A program made the position numbers and the translations under genes. A model generated the notes under the pieces. The model was not told where the DNA came from and did not search any database. It saw only the letters and a program-made list of their open reading frames with translations. Shown here in pieces: positions 7,519 to 16,243 of a stretch of 29,823 bases of DNA. Origin of the DNA: JAFDZO01 sp041859205 (GTDB lineage Bacteria; Bacteroidota; Ignavibacteria; Tepidaquicellales; Tepidaquicellaceae). The stretch lies in NCBI GenBank assembly GCA_041859205.1, contig JBHEKU010000051.1:1-29823 (forward strand), written 5' to 3'. The first letter of the stretch is position 1, and every line of letters starts with the position of its first letter.

Positions 7519-10500
7519 TTAAACTAGTCCTTTGCCGCAGCAGTTCTTGTATTTCTTATTCGGATGGTTCGGGCAAGGGTCGTTTCTTCCGATTTTATGT
7601 TCAACTTTTATCGGTGACTTCTTCATAGACGGGTCAACATTTCCGTTCTCTTCTACACCTGCTCCTACATATCCCATTCCGCTTGATGACTGATGTACCG
7701 CTCTCATGCGAGAAGTATTAGCAGCCCGCGGAGTTTGAATATGCGTTTCTTCCGGAGTTTGAGTTGTAAATTTAAATAAGAAATTTACGACGTCAGTACC
7801 TATACTATCCAACATTTCTGCGAATATTTTAAAACCGTCTGTTTTGTATTCTACCAATGGATCTTTTTGTCCGTATGCTCTGAAGTTAATACCTTCTTTC
7901 AAGTCATCCATTTCACGAAGATGCTCTTTCCATTTTTCATCGATAACTGAAAGCATAGCAAATCTTTCGACCTGCGCCATAAGTTCTGCACCGTATCTTT
8001 CTTCTTTTCTCTGATAAAAAGCTTTTACTTCTTTTTCAATTAAATCTTTTAATCCGACTTCACCCTGTTTCTGGAATTCTGTCGGAGTAATATTTAATCT
8101 TACTAAGAAAGTTCTTCCTACTTCATCAATTAATCCCTGAACATCACCTGACTCATAATGCTTTTCAACAATTGTGTCGCCGGCTTTTTTAGACATTTCT
8201 AAAATCTCATCTTTCAGTCTTTCACCCATCAATGCCTGGCGTCTCTTTTCATAGATAACTTCTCTCTGCTGATTCATTACGTTATCATATTCAAGAAGTC
8301 TTTTTCTGATAGCATAGTTATTCTCTTCAACTTTTTTCTGAGCGCGCTCTACTGAATTTGTAATCATACTGTGCTCAATAGCTTCGCCTTCTTTTAATCC
8401 GAGACGTGACATAACAGAAGCTATTCTTTCACTTCCGAATAATCTCATAAGGTCATCTTCAAGTGATAAGAAAAATCTCGATGAACCCGGGTCGCCCTGA
8501 CGTCCCGCTCTACCGCGTAACTGTCTGTCGATACGTCTTGATTCGTGTCTTTCTGTACCTATAATTGCAAGACCGCCGTTATCCTGTATTCCGGGACCTA
8601 GTTTAATATCCGTTCCTCTACCTGCCATGTTAGTTGCAATTGTAACTGCTCCGCCAAGACCTGCATTCTGCACGATCTGTGCTTCACGCTGATGCTGCTT
8701 TGCATTCAATACTTCATGCGGTAATCCTTTTCTTTTTAATAATCTGGAGATAGTTTCAGATACTTCAACGGAAGTTGTACCGACAAGTACAGGTCTTCCT
8801 TCTTTTCTCATTTTTTCAATTTCATCAATTACTGCATTATATTTTTCTCTTTTGGTTTTGTAAATCAAATCGTTCATATCGTTTCTTGTACACAGTCTGT
8901 TCGGAGGAATAACAGTTACATCAAGTTTATAGATATCAAAAAACTCCGATGCTTCTGTTTCAGCAGTACCGGTCATACCTGCAAGTTTTTTATAAAGCCT
9001 GAAATAATTCTGCAGTGTAATTGTTGCCATTGTCTGCGAATCTTTTTCAACGTGTACGCCTTCCTTTGCTTCGATTGCCTGGTGAAGTCCTTCAGAATAT
9101 CTTCTGCCTGAAAGCACGCGTCCTGTGAATTCATCAACAATCATAATCTTACCTTCTTGTATCACATAGTCGACATCTTTTTCATATAGTCCGTGAGCTT
9201 TTAATAACTGCTGAACTGTATGAAGCCTATCGCTTCTCTCTGCATAAACTTTTGCAAGTTCATCTTTTTTAAGTTCGCGCTGATCAACTGTAAGTGTATC
9301 ATCGTTATCAAGAATCGCAACTTCAGTTCCTACATCAGGAAGAGTAAAGAAATCTTTTTCCTGCGCGGAAGGAGCTAAAAACTCGCGGCCTTTTTCTGTT
9401 AAATCCGTTATGTGGGATTTTTCATCGATAGTAAAATATAATTCATCATCTACAATATGCATCTGCTTAGCATTATCTCTAAGATAATTTGCTTCCACAG
9501 AAAGCATTAGCGTTTTATTTTCAGGTTCGCTGAAAACTTTCTGAAGTCTTGAATGTTTCGGCAGTCCGTGATTTGCTCTTGTTAAAGCAAGACCTGCTGT
9601 TTCAAGTTCATCTTTTGAAAGTGATTTTCTGTCCTTTGCTAAAATTGCTTCCGCTTCAGATACGAGCTGATTAACTAATCTTTTCTGCGCTTCGATAAGT
9701 TTCTTTACACGCTGATTCATTTCATCGAACTTATGTGTAGGCGCATCAACAGGTCCCGAGATAATCAACGGAGTTCTTGCTTCGTCAATTAATACTGAGT
9801 CAACTTCGTCAACAATTGCATAGTAATGTTCTCTCTGCACCATTTGGTTTTTATCCGTGACCATGTTGTCTCTGAGATAATCAAAACCAAATTCATTATT
9901 TGTACCGTAGGTAATATCTGCGTTATAATTATTTCTTCTTCTGTCGTTATCCATATCATTAAGGATAACACCTACATTCATTCCGTGGAAACGGAAAATT
10001 TCACCCATCCAGTCTGAGTCTCTTTTGGCAAGGTAATCATTAACTGTTACAAGGTGAACGCCTTTCTCTGCAAGAGCGTTGAGATATAGCGGCAATGTAG
10101 CAACTAAAGTTTTACCTTCACCTGTTGCCATCTCTGCAATTTTTCCTCTATGCAACACCATACCGCCGATAAGCTGCACATCGTAAGGCACCATGTTCCA
10201 GGTAATTTTTTGCCCTGCTGCTTCCCATGTTTTACCGACAAGTCTTCGACATGTATCTTTCACAACAGCGAATGCTTCAGGAAGAAGTTCGTCAAGAGTT
10301 TCAGCGATGGTTTCATAAAGCTGCTTGTTTAAATCTCCCAGCTCGTCATAGGCTTCCATTCTTTCATCATGTTCAACATCTGTTTTAAGTTTTTCTTTTA
10401 ACTCGTTTATTCTGGCTTCAATTTCTGATGTAGCATCTTTTATCCTCTGTTTGAATTCAGTGGTTTTTGCTTTTAATTCATCGTCGGATAAAGATTGATA

Positions 10501-10599
10501 TGTTTCGTAAAAAGAATTTATTTCATCCACTAAAGGAAGAAGTTCTTTTACATCTTTTTCATTCTTAGACGGGAATATTTTTTTAAGTAGCTTAAGCAT
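7519..10599 (-). CDS. secA: Preprotein translocase subunit SecA
   Basis: SecA is the ATPase motor that pushes unfolded preproteins through SecYEG. The 1026-aa length is long compared with E. coli (901) but usual for the Bacteroidota/Chlorobi group, whose preprotein cross-linking domain carries an insertion (here roughly 300-470). Seen directly: Walker A MATGEGKT (157-164), the DEVDSVLIDEARTPLIISGP DEAD-box region, the second-half helicase motifs Ala-Gly-Arg-Gly-Thr-Asp-Ile and Gly-Arg-Ala-Gly-Arg-Gln-Gly-Asp, and an ER-x-x-EYDDVMNxQR-like helical scaffold (LLEYDNVMNQQREV). The C-terminal zinc tail reads Cys-Pro-Asn-His...Cys-Cys (Cys1009, His1012, Cys1020, Cys1021), so the usual second Cys is Asn and a nearby His may substitute. 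It is the first gene of the long minus-strand run. A weak GAGGAA lies about 15 bases before the ATG. Confidence 0.98.
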   Translation of the reverse strand: MLKLLKKIFPSKNEKDVKELLPLVDEINSFYETYQSLSDDELKAKTTEFKQRIKDATSEIEARINELKEKLKTDVEHDERMEAYDELGDLNKQLYETIAETLDELLPEAFAVVKDTCRRLVGKTWEAAGQKITWNMVPYDVQLIGGMVLHRGKIAEMATGEGKTLVATLPLYLNALAEKGVHLVTVNDYLAKRDSDWMGEIFRFHGMNVGVILNDMDNDRRRNNYNADITYGTNNEFGFDYLRDNMVTDKNQMVQREHYYAIVDEVDSVLIDEARTPLIISGPVDAPTHKFDEMNQRVKKLIEAQKRLVNQLVSEAEAILAKDRKSLSKDELETAGLALTRANHGLPKHSRLQKVFSEPENKTLMLSVEANYLRDNAKQMHIVDDELYFTIDEKSHITDLTEKGREFLAPSAQEKDFFTLPDVGTEVAILDNDDTLTVDQRELKKDELAKVYAERSDRLHTVQQLLKAHGLYEKDVDYVIQEGKIMIVDEFTGRVLSGRRYSEGLHQAIEAKEGVHVEKDSQTMATITLQNYFRLYKKLAGMTGTAETEASEFFDIYKLDVTVIPPNRLCTRNDMNDLIYKTKREKYNAVIDEIEKMRKEGRPVLVGTTSVEVSETISRLLKRKGLPHEVLNAKQHQREAQIVQNAGLGGAVTIATNMAGRGTDIKLGPGIQDNGGLAIIGTERHESRRIDRQLRGRAGRQGDPGSSRFFLSLEDDLMRLFGSERIASVMSRLGLKEGEAIEHSMITNSVERAQKKVEENNYAIRKRLLEYDNVMNQQREVIYEKRRQALMGERLKDEILEMSKKAGDTIVEKHYESGDVQGLIDEVGRTFLVRLNITPTEFQKQGEVGLKDLIEKEVKAFYQRKEERYGAELMAQVERFAMLSVIDEKWKEHLREMDDLKEGINFRAYGQKDPLVEYKTDGFKIFAEMLDSIGTDVVNFLFKFTTQTPEETHIQTPRAANTSRMRAVHQSSSGMGYVGAGVEENGNVDPSMKKSPIKVEHKIGRNDPCPNHPNKKYKNCCGKGLV

Positions 10600-10809
10600 A
10601 AATTAGTATTTCTTTCCTCACTTAATTTTTTGATAATTTTAAATTTAACGGTTATTTTAAACAAAATAAATTTATAAATTGGGTAGTTTTTTAACCTGCC
10701 TCTTTGTAGTGTTACGTCTTAATTCAGTGATTTGTTCATTTCGTTTCAATTAGTAACAATTGGACTCTCAAAATAGTTAATTCGTTTTAATGCATTAAAT
10801 TATACTTCA

Positions 10810-10838
10810 TTGAAATAATTTTTTATATTACCTAATTT
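10810..10838 (+). promoter_or_regulatory. Candidate promoter for the ferredoxin gene
   Basis: TTGAAA (10810-10815) and TAATTT (10833-10838) are separated by 17 bases. Counted as TTG plus 20 bases to TAnnTT, this has the same spacing as two other candidates here and resembles the Bacteroidota-type promoter (TTTG, 19-20 bases, TAnnTTTG). A clear AAAGGAG ribosome-binding site (10848-10854) follows, 9 bases before the ATG. The 264-base gap 10600-10863 is the divergent secA/ferredoxin control region; I could not place a convincing secA promoter in it. Confidence 0.35.
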
Positions 10839-10863
10839 ATACAAACAAAAGGAGACTTATTCA

Positions 10864-11196
10864 ATGGCTATAATGATTACAAGCGAGTGTATTAATTGCG
10901 GAGCATGCGAACCGGAATGTCCTAATACAGCAATATATGAAGGCGGAAATAACTGGACTCTTGGAGGAAATTCATACGGGGCTGATGATGTCTCTCCAAA
11001 TGGTAATACAGGATTTGTTCAATCTGACTTTTTCTTTATCGTACCGGATAAATGCACAGAGTGCGTAGGTTTCCATGATGAACCTCAGTGCGCTGCAGTA
11101 TGTCCTGTGGATTGCTGCGTACCTGATCCAAGTCATGTTGAAGATAAAGATACTCTTCTTGCAAGAAAAGAAAAGCTTGACGATTTAGGAAGATAA
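10864..11196 (+). CDS. 2[4Fe-4S] dicluster ferredoxin, Chlorobium type
   Basis: This 110-aa protein holds two cubane clusters. The first motif is Cys9-x2-Cys12-x2-Cys15-x3-Cys19-Pro. The second is Cys64-x2-Cys67-x8-Cys76-x3-Cys80-Pro, with the Val-Gly-Phe-His-Asp-Glu-Pro-Gln insertion between the second and third Cys. That spaced second motif and the long inter-cluster segment (29-62) are the form found in green sulfur bacteria and relatives. These ferredoxins carry low-potential electrons, for example to and from 2-oxoacid:ferredoxin oxidoreductases. The AAAGGAG ribosome-binding site is one of the few good ones in the window and suggests high expression. An extra Cys84-Cys85 pair sits just after the second cluster. 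Only nine bases separate its stop from the convergent lspA stop. Confidence 0.95.
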   Translation: MAIMITSECINCGACEPECPNTAIYEGGNNWTLGGNSYGADDVSPNGNTGFVQSDFFFIVPDKCTECVGFHDEPQCAAVCPVDCCVPDPSHVEDKDTLLARKEKLDDLGR

Positions 11197-11205
11197 TTTT
11201 TTTGA

Positions 11206-11943
11206 TTACGATTTTGTTTCGTCGTGATTGGGAGGAATTATTTTGTGTTCCTTTTCTATTATCTCTTCATTATCTGAACTAACTTTTTCTTCAGATATAA
11301 AACCCGGATTTTCAAAATTGGAATTATCACGGAAAGTTTCCGTGATAGTTTCATTTGTATTTGCCAGCTGATAATCTATTACCTGAGCTGCATTCTCTTC
11401 TACGGGGTTCTTGAATACCTTTTTATATCCCAATAGAATCAATACAAAACCAACTGTTACGGCAATATCGGCAACATTAAATATAGGGAAAGTGTAAATT
11501 GTTTTACCGAATATTCTGAAATCAGGAATATTGAAATGGAAAAAATCTACCACTCTGCCGTAGAACAAAGGAGCATAATCATACATTGTTCCGTAGAAAG
11601 TCCTGTCTATTAAATTTCCAAGCGCGCCGCCTAAAATAAATGCAAGCGAAAGCCTTAAAAGAAATGTTTCGTGCCTGTTTTTATAAATTATAAAAAATAT
11701 TAATATCGTTGCAAAGATTGTAAATAATGTCAAAAATAATTTACTGCCGAGCTGTAGCCCGAATGCCATTCCCGGATTTTCAATAAATGTAATCTGAAAA
11801 AAATCTCCCCAGACTTTTATTGATGACTGATAAGGCATGCCTTCAAAATGAACGCCTAGCCATGGAATATTTATTCCTTTAACTTTTAACTTTGTTATCT
11901 GATCGATTATAACAATAGCGATTGACCAATATAATATTTTCAT
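11206..11943 (-). CDS. lspA: Lipoprotein signal peptidase (signal peptidase II)
   Basis: LspA is the inner-membrane aspartyl protease that removes signal peptides from lipidated prolipoproteins. Four membrane segments are visible (about 2-18, 67-88, 97-112, 155-173). Conserved boxes are Asn-Pro-Gly-Met-Ala-Phe-Gly (56-62), Gly-Asn-Leu-Ile-Asp-Arg (109-114), Val-Val-Asp-Phe with catalytic Asp133, and Phe-Asn-Val-Ala-Asp with catalytic Asp159. At 245 aa it is longer than the usual ~165: there is an insertion at 116-130 and a polar, acidic tail of about 70 residues after 175 that is probably disordered. It is the last gene of the ileS-dksA-like-lspA cluster, an arrangement familiar from Chlorobi and Bacteroidota. 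It processes lipoproteins such as the HMA lipoprotein at 718-1167. Confidence 0.95.
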   Translation of the reverse strand: MKILYWSIAIVIIDQITKLKVKGINIPWLGVHFEGMPYQSSIKVWGDFFQITFIENPGMAFGLQLGSKLFLTLFTIFATILIFFIIYKNRHETFLLRLSLAFILGGALGNLIDRTFYGTMYDYAPLFYGRVVDFFHFNIPDFRIFGKTIYTFPIFNVADIAVTVGFVLILLGYKKVFKNPVEENAAQVIDYQLANTNETITETFRDNSNFENPGFISEEKVSSDNEEIIEKEHKIIPPNHDETKS

Positions 11944-11973
11944 TTATAGCTTAGACGTTTTTGTAATATAAAA

Positions 11974-12003
11974 ATAAAGTCGAAGTGTCCGCTTCGACTT
12001 TAT
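11974..12003 (-). terminator. Hairpin terminator or attenuator between the dksA-like gene and lspA
   Basis: Perfect 12-base arms (11974-11985 and 11992-12003) flank a 6-base loop. Read on the minus strand, the second arm runs into a T-rich tract, so it is a good intrinsic terminator for the dksA-like transcript. Because lspA lies 30 bases downstream on the same strand, the hairpin may act as an attenuator that sets lspA level, unless lspA has its own promoter in 11944-11973. Confidence 0.7.
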
Positions 12004-12055
12004 CAATGATTAAAAATTATTTAAAGTTCCTCACAGTAAATTATAATAAATGAAT

Positions 12056-12787
12056 TTACCCTCTGAGATTTTTGCACTCAATACAATGCTGTGTAATAGG
12101 AACAAGTTCAAGTCTTTCCTTGGGGATAAGGGGACAGGATTTACACATGTTCTTTGGCACCTCTATGCAATCCTGGCAAATACCATATGTTCCGTTATCA
12201 ATTCTGATAAGTGCATCCTGTAAGTAGCCAAGATATTTTTCATCTCGCTGAACAAACATGTAATTTTTTTCTCTTTCCATTTCATCGGTGCCCTGCTCTG
12301 CCATGTGAGTTGAGTATGTTGAGTTATCTCCAACGTAATCACCTGACTCGTTATCCACAAGCGACTGCATATTTGCTCTGGCAGATTCAAGGATGTCTCT
12401 TCTTTCCGCAAGAATGATTTCCTTAAATTCTTTCAGTTCGGCTGCAGTATACTTTGTCTTTTTGTTCGGCCTGTATTTTTTAACGTGTGCCGGTACTTCT
12501 ATATCTTCTTTGTGCTGAACCGGTTTAGTTTTTGCAACCGGAAGTCTTTTCGCTTTAAGAATTTTTTTCGCCTTGGTAGGTGAAATTTTCTTAACCTTTT
12601 TTACCGGTGTTTTTGCAGCTGTCTTTGCTTTTGGTTTGGCTTTCATTTTTGTTGTTATCTTTCCTTTGGCTTTCACTTTTATCGTTGACTTAACTGCCCC
12701 TTTTGGTTTTGCTGCCGTTTTTGGTTTTGCTTTTGTTTTCGGCTTGGAAGCCTTCGGTGCAGCTTTTTTTGTTGTTGTCTTGCTCAT
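12056..12787 (-). CDS. TraR/DksA zinc-finger protein with a histone-H1-like Lys/Ala/Pro tail
   Basis: The 243-aa protein has two unlike halves. Residues 1-95 are a low-complexity basic tail of Lys, Ala, Pro and Thr with Ala-Lys-Pro-Lys-type repeats like those of bacterial histone-H1-like proteins. Residues about 115-243 match the TraR/DksA family: a coiled-coil hairpin with Asp/Glu-rich turn (about 115-195), then Asn-Gly-Thr-Tyr-Gly-Ile-Cys and a zinc finger. The family's two CxxC pairs are Cys204/207 and Cys235/238. Between them lies an inserted third pair, Cys215/218. DksA-type proteins enter the RNA polymerase secondary channel and tune initiation, often with ppGpp. The basic tail probably binds nucleic acid (inference). 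It lies between ileS (31-base gap) and lspA, and no Shine-Dalgarno is seen. Confidence 0.88.
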   Translation of the reverse strand: MSKTTTKKAAPKASKPKTKAKPKTAAKPKGAVKSTIKVKAKGKITTKMKAKPKAKTAAKTPVKKVKKISPTKAKKILKAKRLPVAKTKPVQHKEDIEVPAHVKKYRPNKKTKYTAAELKEFKEIILAERRDILESARANMQSLVDNESGDYVGDNSTYSTHMAEQGTDEMEREKNYMFVQRDEKYLGYLQDALIRIDNGTYGICQDCIEVPKNMCKSCPLIPKERLELVPITQHCIECKNLRG

Positions 12788-12818
12788 TTTATTATGATAA
12801 AAAGTAAAAAAAGAATTT

Positions 12819-15800
12819 TTATAATTTTTTTACGAAGAACTTGAGCGGCTCTCCGTTTATTTCAGTATCTGAAAAATCTATATCGCCATTCGATTCAGTC
12901 AGGTTTTCACTTAAAGTCTCTGAATTAATGTATCCTTTATTATCAAGGATAGCATTTAATAAATCTCCTTCAGCTTTCACAAAAATTTCGACTTTATCGT
13001 TGATATCAAATCCGTTGGACTTTCTGAAATTCTGTACTCTGTTAATGAACTCCCTTGTAATACCTTCATTAATTAAGCTTTCATCAAGTGTAGTATCAAC
13101 TGCAATTGTTAAGTTTTTGTCAGTATCGACAATCCATCCCGTTATATTTTCAGTAAGGATTTCTATATCTTCTCGGGAAATTGTAAATCCGTCCTTTGAA
13201 ATCGAATTCTCAGTTTCAACTATCTTTATATCTTCCTTAGTAAAAGCATTTATAATTGCCTGAACAGCTTTAACATCTTTGCCGAACTTAGGACCAATTG
13301 CTTTAAAGTTAGGTTTTGCTTTCTTCTTTATTATTTCTGAGTCGCCTTCAACAAAATTCAGTTCTTTAACGTTTACTTCCTCGAGTATTATATCCTGAAA
13401 TTTGGAAATAGTTTCTTTTTCGTGAGCATTCAAAACAGGGATTAAAATCTGTCTTAACGGCTGACGCACTTTCAGATTATTTTTAACTCTTATTGCGCGT
13501 GTAAGATATACAATTCTCTGTGCAATTGCCATCTGCTCTTCAAGGTCTGCATCTATTGCTGTTTCATCGTAATTTTTAAATTCAGCTAAGTGTATTGAAG
13601 TACCTTCACCATTCAGATTCTGATAAAGCTTCTCAGTTATAAACGGAGAAACGGGTGCCATCATTTTTAATATATCTATTAATATTTCATAAACTGTCTG
13701 ATAAGCGGAGTTTTTATCCTGTTCGCTCTCAGGTGTTCTGAACCGTTTCCTGTTTCTTCTAATGTACCAGTTGGAAAGTTCATCAATTGTGAAATCAAAT
13801 ATAAGTCTGCATGCCTTAGTAACTTCATACTTATCCATCAGCTCAAAATATTCTTTCTTTAGAGTATTAAGCTTTGAGATAATCCATTTATCTATTACAG
13901 AACGGTTTTCTACAGGGACAAATTCGGAATTTTTATAATCAAAATTTGTAAGTCCTGTATATATTGTAAAAAACTTATATGTATTAAGTAATGTATCGAA
14001 TAATTTATTTTTTAATTCAACAATCTCATCTTCATTGAATAGCTTGGATTTTCCTACCGGAGAATTTCCAACAAGATACCATCTCAATAAGTCCGCACCG
14101 TATTTTTCCATCATGTCAAAAGGATTTACAACGTTCCCCAATGACTTACTCATTTTTTTTCCGAACTTATCAAGAATGTGTCCGTTTACAATTACACTCT
14201 TATAAGGAGCTTTATCGAATAAGAAAGAATTTATCGCAAGCAATGAATAGAACCAGCCTCTTGTCTGGTCAACTCCCTCTGCAATAAAATCAGCAGGGAA
14301 ATTTTTCTCAAAAATTTCTTTATTCTCGAAAGGATAATGCCACTGAGCGAAAGGCATAGAGCCGGAATCAAACCAGCAGTCTATTACTTCTCTTACGCGT
14401 TTCATTTCGTGACCGTCTTTACTTTTTATTTTTACTTCATCTATGAACGGCTTATGAAGGTCAATATCTATATCAGTAGGGAATACATCATTAAAATTAT
14501 ATGAACGCTCTCTTAATTCTTCTATCGAGCCTATGCATTCATATTGTTCTTTTCCGTTCTCATCCGTGTAGGACCATATCGGCAGGGGAGTGCCCCAGAA
14601 TCTGTCGCGTGAAAGCGACCAGTCTATATTATCTTCAAGCCACTGGCCGAAGCGACCTGTACCCATTTCTTCCGGCGACCAGTAAACTTTATCATTCAAC
14701 TCCATCATTTTTTTATTATATGATGTAGTCTTTATAAACCAGGAATCAGTTGCATAATACATTAACGGCACGTGATGTCTCCAGCAATGCGGATATGAGT
14801 GCGTGAACATCTCGCGTTTATACAAACGCCCCGCTGCTTTTAAGTCATCTGAAATTTGTTTATCCGATTCCTTAAAATTATTTCCTGCGTATGGAGTTAC
14901 TTCTTTTTTGAATAGTCCGTCTTTACCGACTGCCTGTATTATAGGCAGATCATATTTTAATCCTATAGCATAATCATCTGCGCCGAATGCTGGAGCAATG
15001 TGTACAATACCCGTTCCGTCTTCTGCTGATACGAAATCGCCAAGTGTAACGTAGTAAGCTTTTTTCTCTAGTTCATAAAATGAGAACAAAGGTTCGTATT
15101 CAGTTTTCTCTAAGCTGCTTCCCGAAAATTCTTTTTCAATTGTGTATTCATCACTTATTGTTGAAAGTCTTTCTCTTAACAATATAAAATCTTCGCCCTT
15201 TGAAGTTTTGATTTTTACATAGGTAAATTTCGGATTTACTGCTAATGCAACGTTCGATGGTAATGTCCAAGGAGTTGTTGTCCAGACAAGAAAATCACTT
15301 CCGGCATGTTCGCCTGTAGTGATTTTAAACTTTATATAAACTGAAGGGTCTTTTAAATCTTCGTACCCTTGCGCAACTTCATGCGATGAAAGCGATGATT
15401 CGCATTTAGGACAGAACGGAAGAATTTTATATCCTTTATATATTAGATCTTTATCAAAGTAATTTTTTAATGCCCACCAGACTGACTCTATATATGAATT
15501 GTGATAGGTAACATAAGCATCATCAAGGTTCACCCAGTAACCCATTCTTTGAGTTAAATCTTCCCATCGGCTGACATATTTGAATATGGAATCTTTGCAT
15601 GCCTTATTGAATTCAACAACGCCAAATGCTTCTATATCAGCTTTTGATTTTAATCCTAATGATTTTTCAACTTCTATTTCTACGGGAAGTCCGTGTGTAT
15701 CCCAGCCCGCCTTGCGGTTGACCTGGTAGCCCTGCATTGATTTATAACGGCAGAACAAGTCCTTTACTGTACGTGCAATAACGTGATGAATGCCCGGCAG

Positions 15801-15956
15801 TCCGTTTGCTGTCGGAGGTCCTTCGTAGAAAGTGAAAGATTTATCGGGGGACTTTGATTCTATGCTTTTTTCAAAGGTTTTATCATTTTCCCAGAAATTT
15901 ATTATCTCTTTCTCAAGCTCAGGTAACGATATATTTTCAGGTAAATCTTTATACAT
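12819..15956 (-). CDS. ileS: Isoleucyl-tRNA synthetase
   Basis: This 1045-aa class I synthetase charges tRNA-Ile and edits misactivated valine. Landmarks: Gly-Pro-Pro-Thr-Ala-Asn-Gly with the HIGH equivalent Gly-Ile-His-His near residue 56; the editing-domain Thr-Thr-Thr-Pro-Trp-Thr-Leu-Pro; the DWSLSRDRFWGTPLP segment of the catalytic core; and KMSKS in Gly-Lys-Lys-Met-Ser-Lys-Ser-Leu-Gly-Asn. The anticodon-binding helical domain follows. There is no C-terminal Cys4 zinc finger, so it looks like the second, eukaryote-like bacterial IleRS class (often less mupirocin-sensitive). The class assignment is inference from length and tail. It is the first gene of the ileS-dksA-like-lspA cluster. Confidence 0.96.
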   Translation of the reverse strand: MYKDLPENISLPELEKEIINFWENDKTFEKSIESKSPDKSFTFYEGPPTANGLPGIHHVIARTVKDLFCRYKSMQGYQVNRKAGWDTHGLPVEIEVEKSLGLKSKADIEAFGVVEFNKACKDSIFKYVSRWEDLTQRMGYWVNLDDAYVTYHNSYIESVWWALKNYFDKDLIYKGYKILPFCPKCESSLSSHEVAQGYEDLKDPSVYIKFKITTGEHAGSDFLVWTTTPWTLPSNVALAVNPKFTYVKIKTSKGEDFILLRERLSTISDEYTIEKEFSGSSLEKTEYEPLFSFYELEKKAYYVTLGDFVSAEDGTGIVHIAPAFGADDYAIGLKYDLPIIQAVGKDGLFKKEVTPYAGNNFKESDKQISDDLKAAGRLYKREMFTHSYPHCWRHHVPLMYYATDSWFIKTTSYNKKMMELNDKVYWSPEEMGTGRFGQWLEDNIDWSLSRDRFWGTPLPIWSYTDENGKEQYECIGSIEELRERSYNFNDVFPTDIDIDLHKPFIDEVKIKSKDGHEMKRVREVIDCWFDSGSMPFAQWHYPFENKEIFEKNFPADFIAEGVDQTRGWFYSLLAINSFLFDKAPYKSVIVNGHILDKFGKKMSKSLGNVVNPFDMMEKYGADLLRWYLVGNSPVGKSKLFNEDEIVELKNKLFDTLLNTYKFFTIYTGLTNFDYKNSEFVPVENRSVIDKWIISKLNTLKKEYFELMDKYEVTKACRLIFDFTIDELSNWYIRRNRKRFRTPESEQDKNSAYQTVYEILIDILKMMAPVSPFITEKLYQNLNGEGTSIHLAEFKNYDETAIDADLEEQMAIAQRIVYLTRAIRVKNNLKVRQPLRQILIPVLNAHEKETISKFQDIILEEVNVKELNFVEGDSEIIKKKAKPNFKAIGPKFGKDVKAVQAIINAFTKEDIKIVETENSISKDGFTISREDIEILTENITGWIVDTDKNLTIAVDTTLDESLINEGITREFINRVQNFRKSNGFDINDKVEIFVKAEGDLLNAILDNKGYINSETLSENLTESNGDIDFSDTEINGEPLKFFVKKL

Positions 15957-16032
15957 ATTGAAGGGTTAACGTATTTTAATCTGCTCTAAATTCTGATTTT
16001 AACAGTAATTAATGAAAAATTTGGTAAATCTT

Positions 16033-16063
16033 TAAAGGTATTGAAATAAATAAATATATTCAA
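16033..16063 (-). promoter_or_regulatory. Candidate promoter upstream of ileS
   Basis: On the minus strand TTG (16063-16061) is followed, after exactly 20 bases, by TACCTTTA (16040-16033). That fits seven of eight positions of the Bacteroidota -7 consensus TAnnTTTG. It would give a 5' leader of roughly 70 bases before the ileS ATG at 15956. It is a weak pattern in AT-rich DNA, supported only by placement and by the same spacing elsewhere in the window. Confidence 0.3.
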
Positions 16064-16180
16064 TGTAAAAGGGAAAACGCTGCTTTTACGAAAATAGAAG
16101 ACATAATTGGAATTTGATAACAGGAATTGTAGGTAGTAAGTTCAAAAGTGCGGTTTGTGGTAGTTTATTCTCTCCTTTTC

Positions 16181-16209
16181 CCTAAGCCCGCATTGGGACC
16201 GGACTTAGG
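16181..16209. repeat. Inverted repeat in the gap between ileS and the NBR1-domain gene
   Basis: Ten-base arms 16181-16190 and 16200-16209 pair with one mismatch around a 9-base loop. No T-run follows on either strand, so it is not a textbook terminator, but it lies 35 bases past the end of the minus-strand NBR1-domain gene. The rest of the 287-base gap (15957-16243) holds the candidate ileS promoter and nothing else I recognise. Confidence 0.5.
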
Positions 16210-16243
16210 ATTAAAGAAGATTGAAAAATGTAAGATTACAAAA

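Noticed and set aside
12573..12797. Hydrophobic Phe/Ala-rich plus-strand frame that looks like membrane helices
   Set aside because: It is the reverse of the Lys/Ala/Pro-rich tail of the DksA-like gene, whose codons read backwards as Phe, Ala, Gly and Val.
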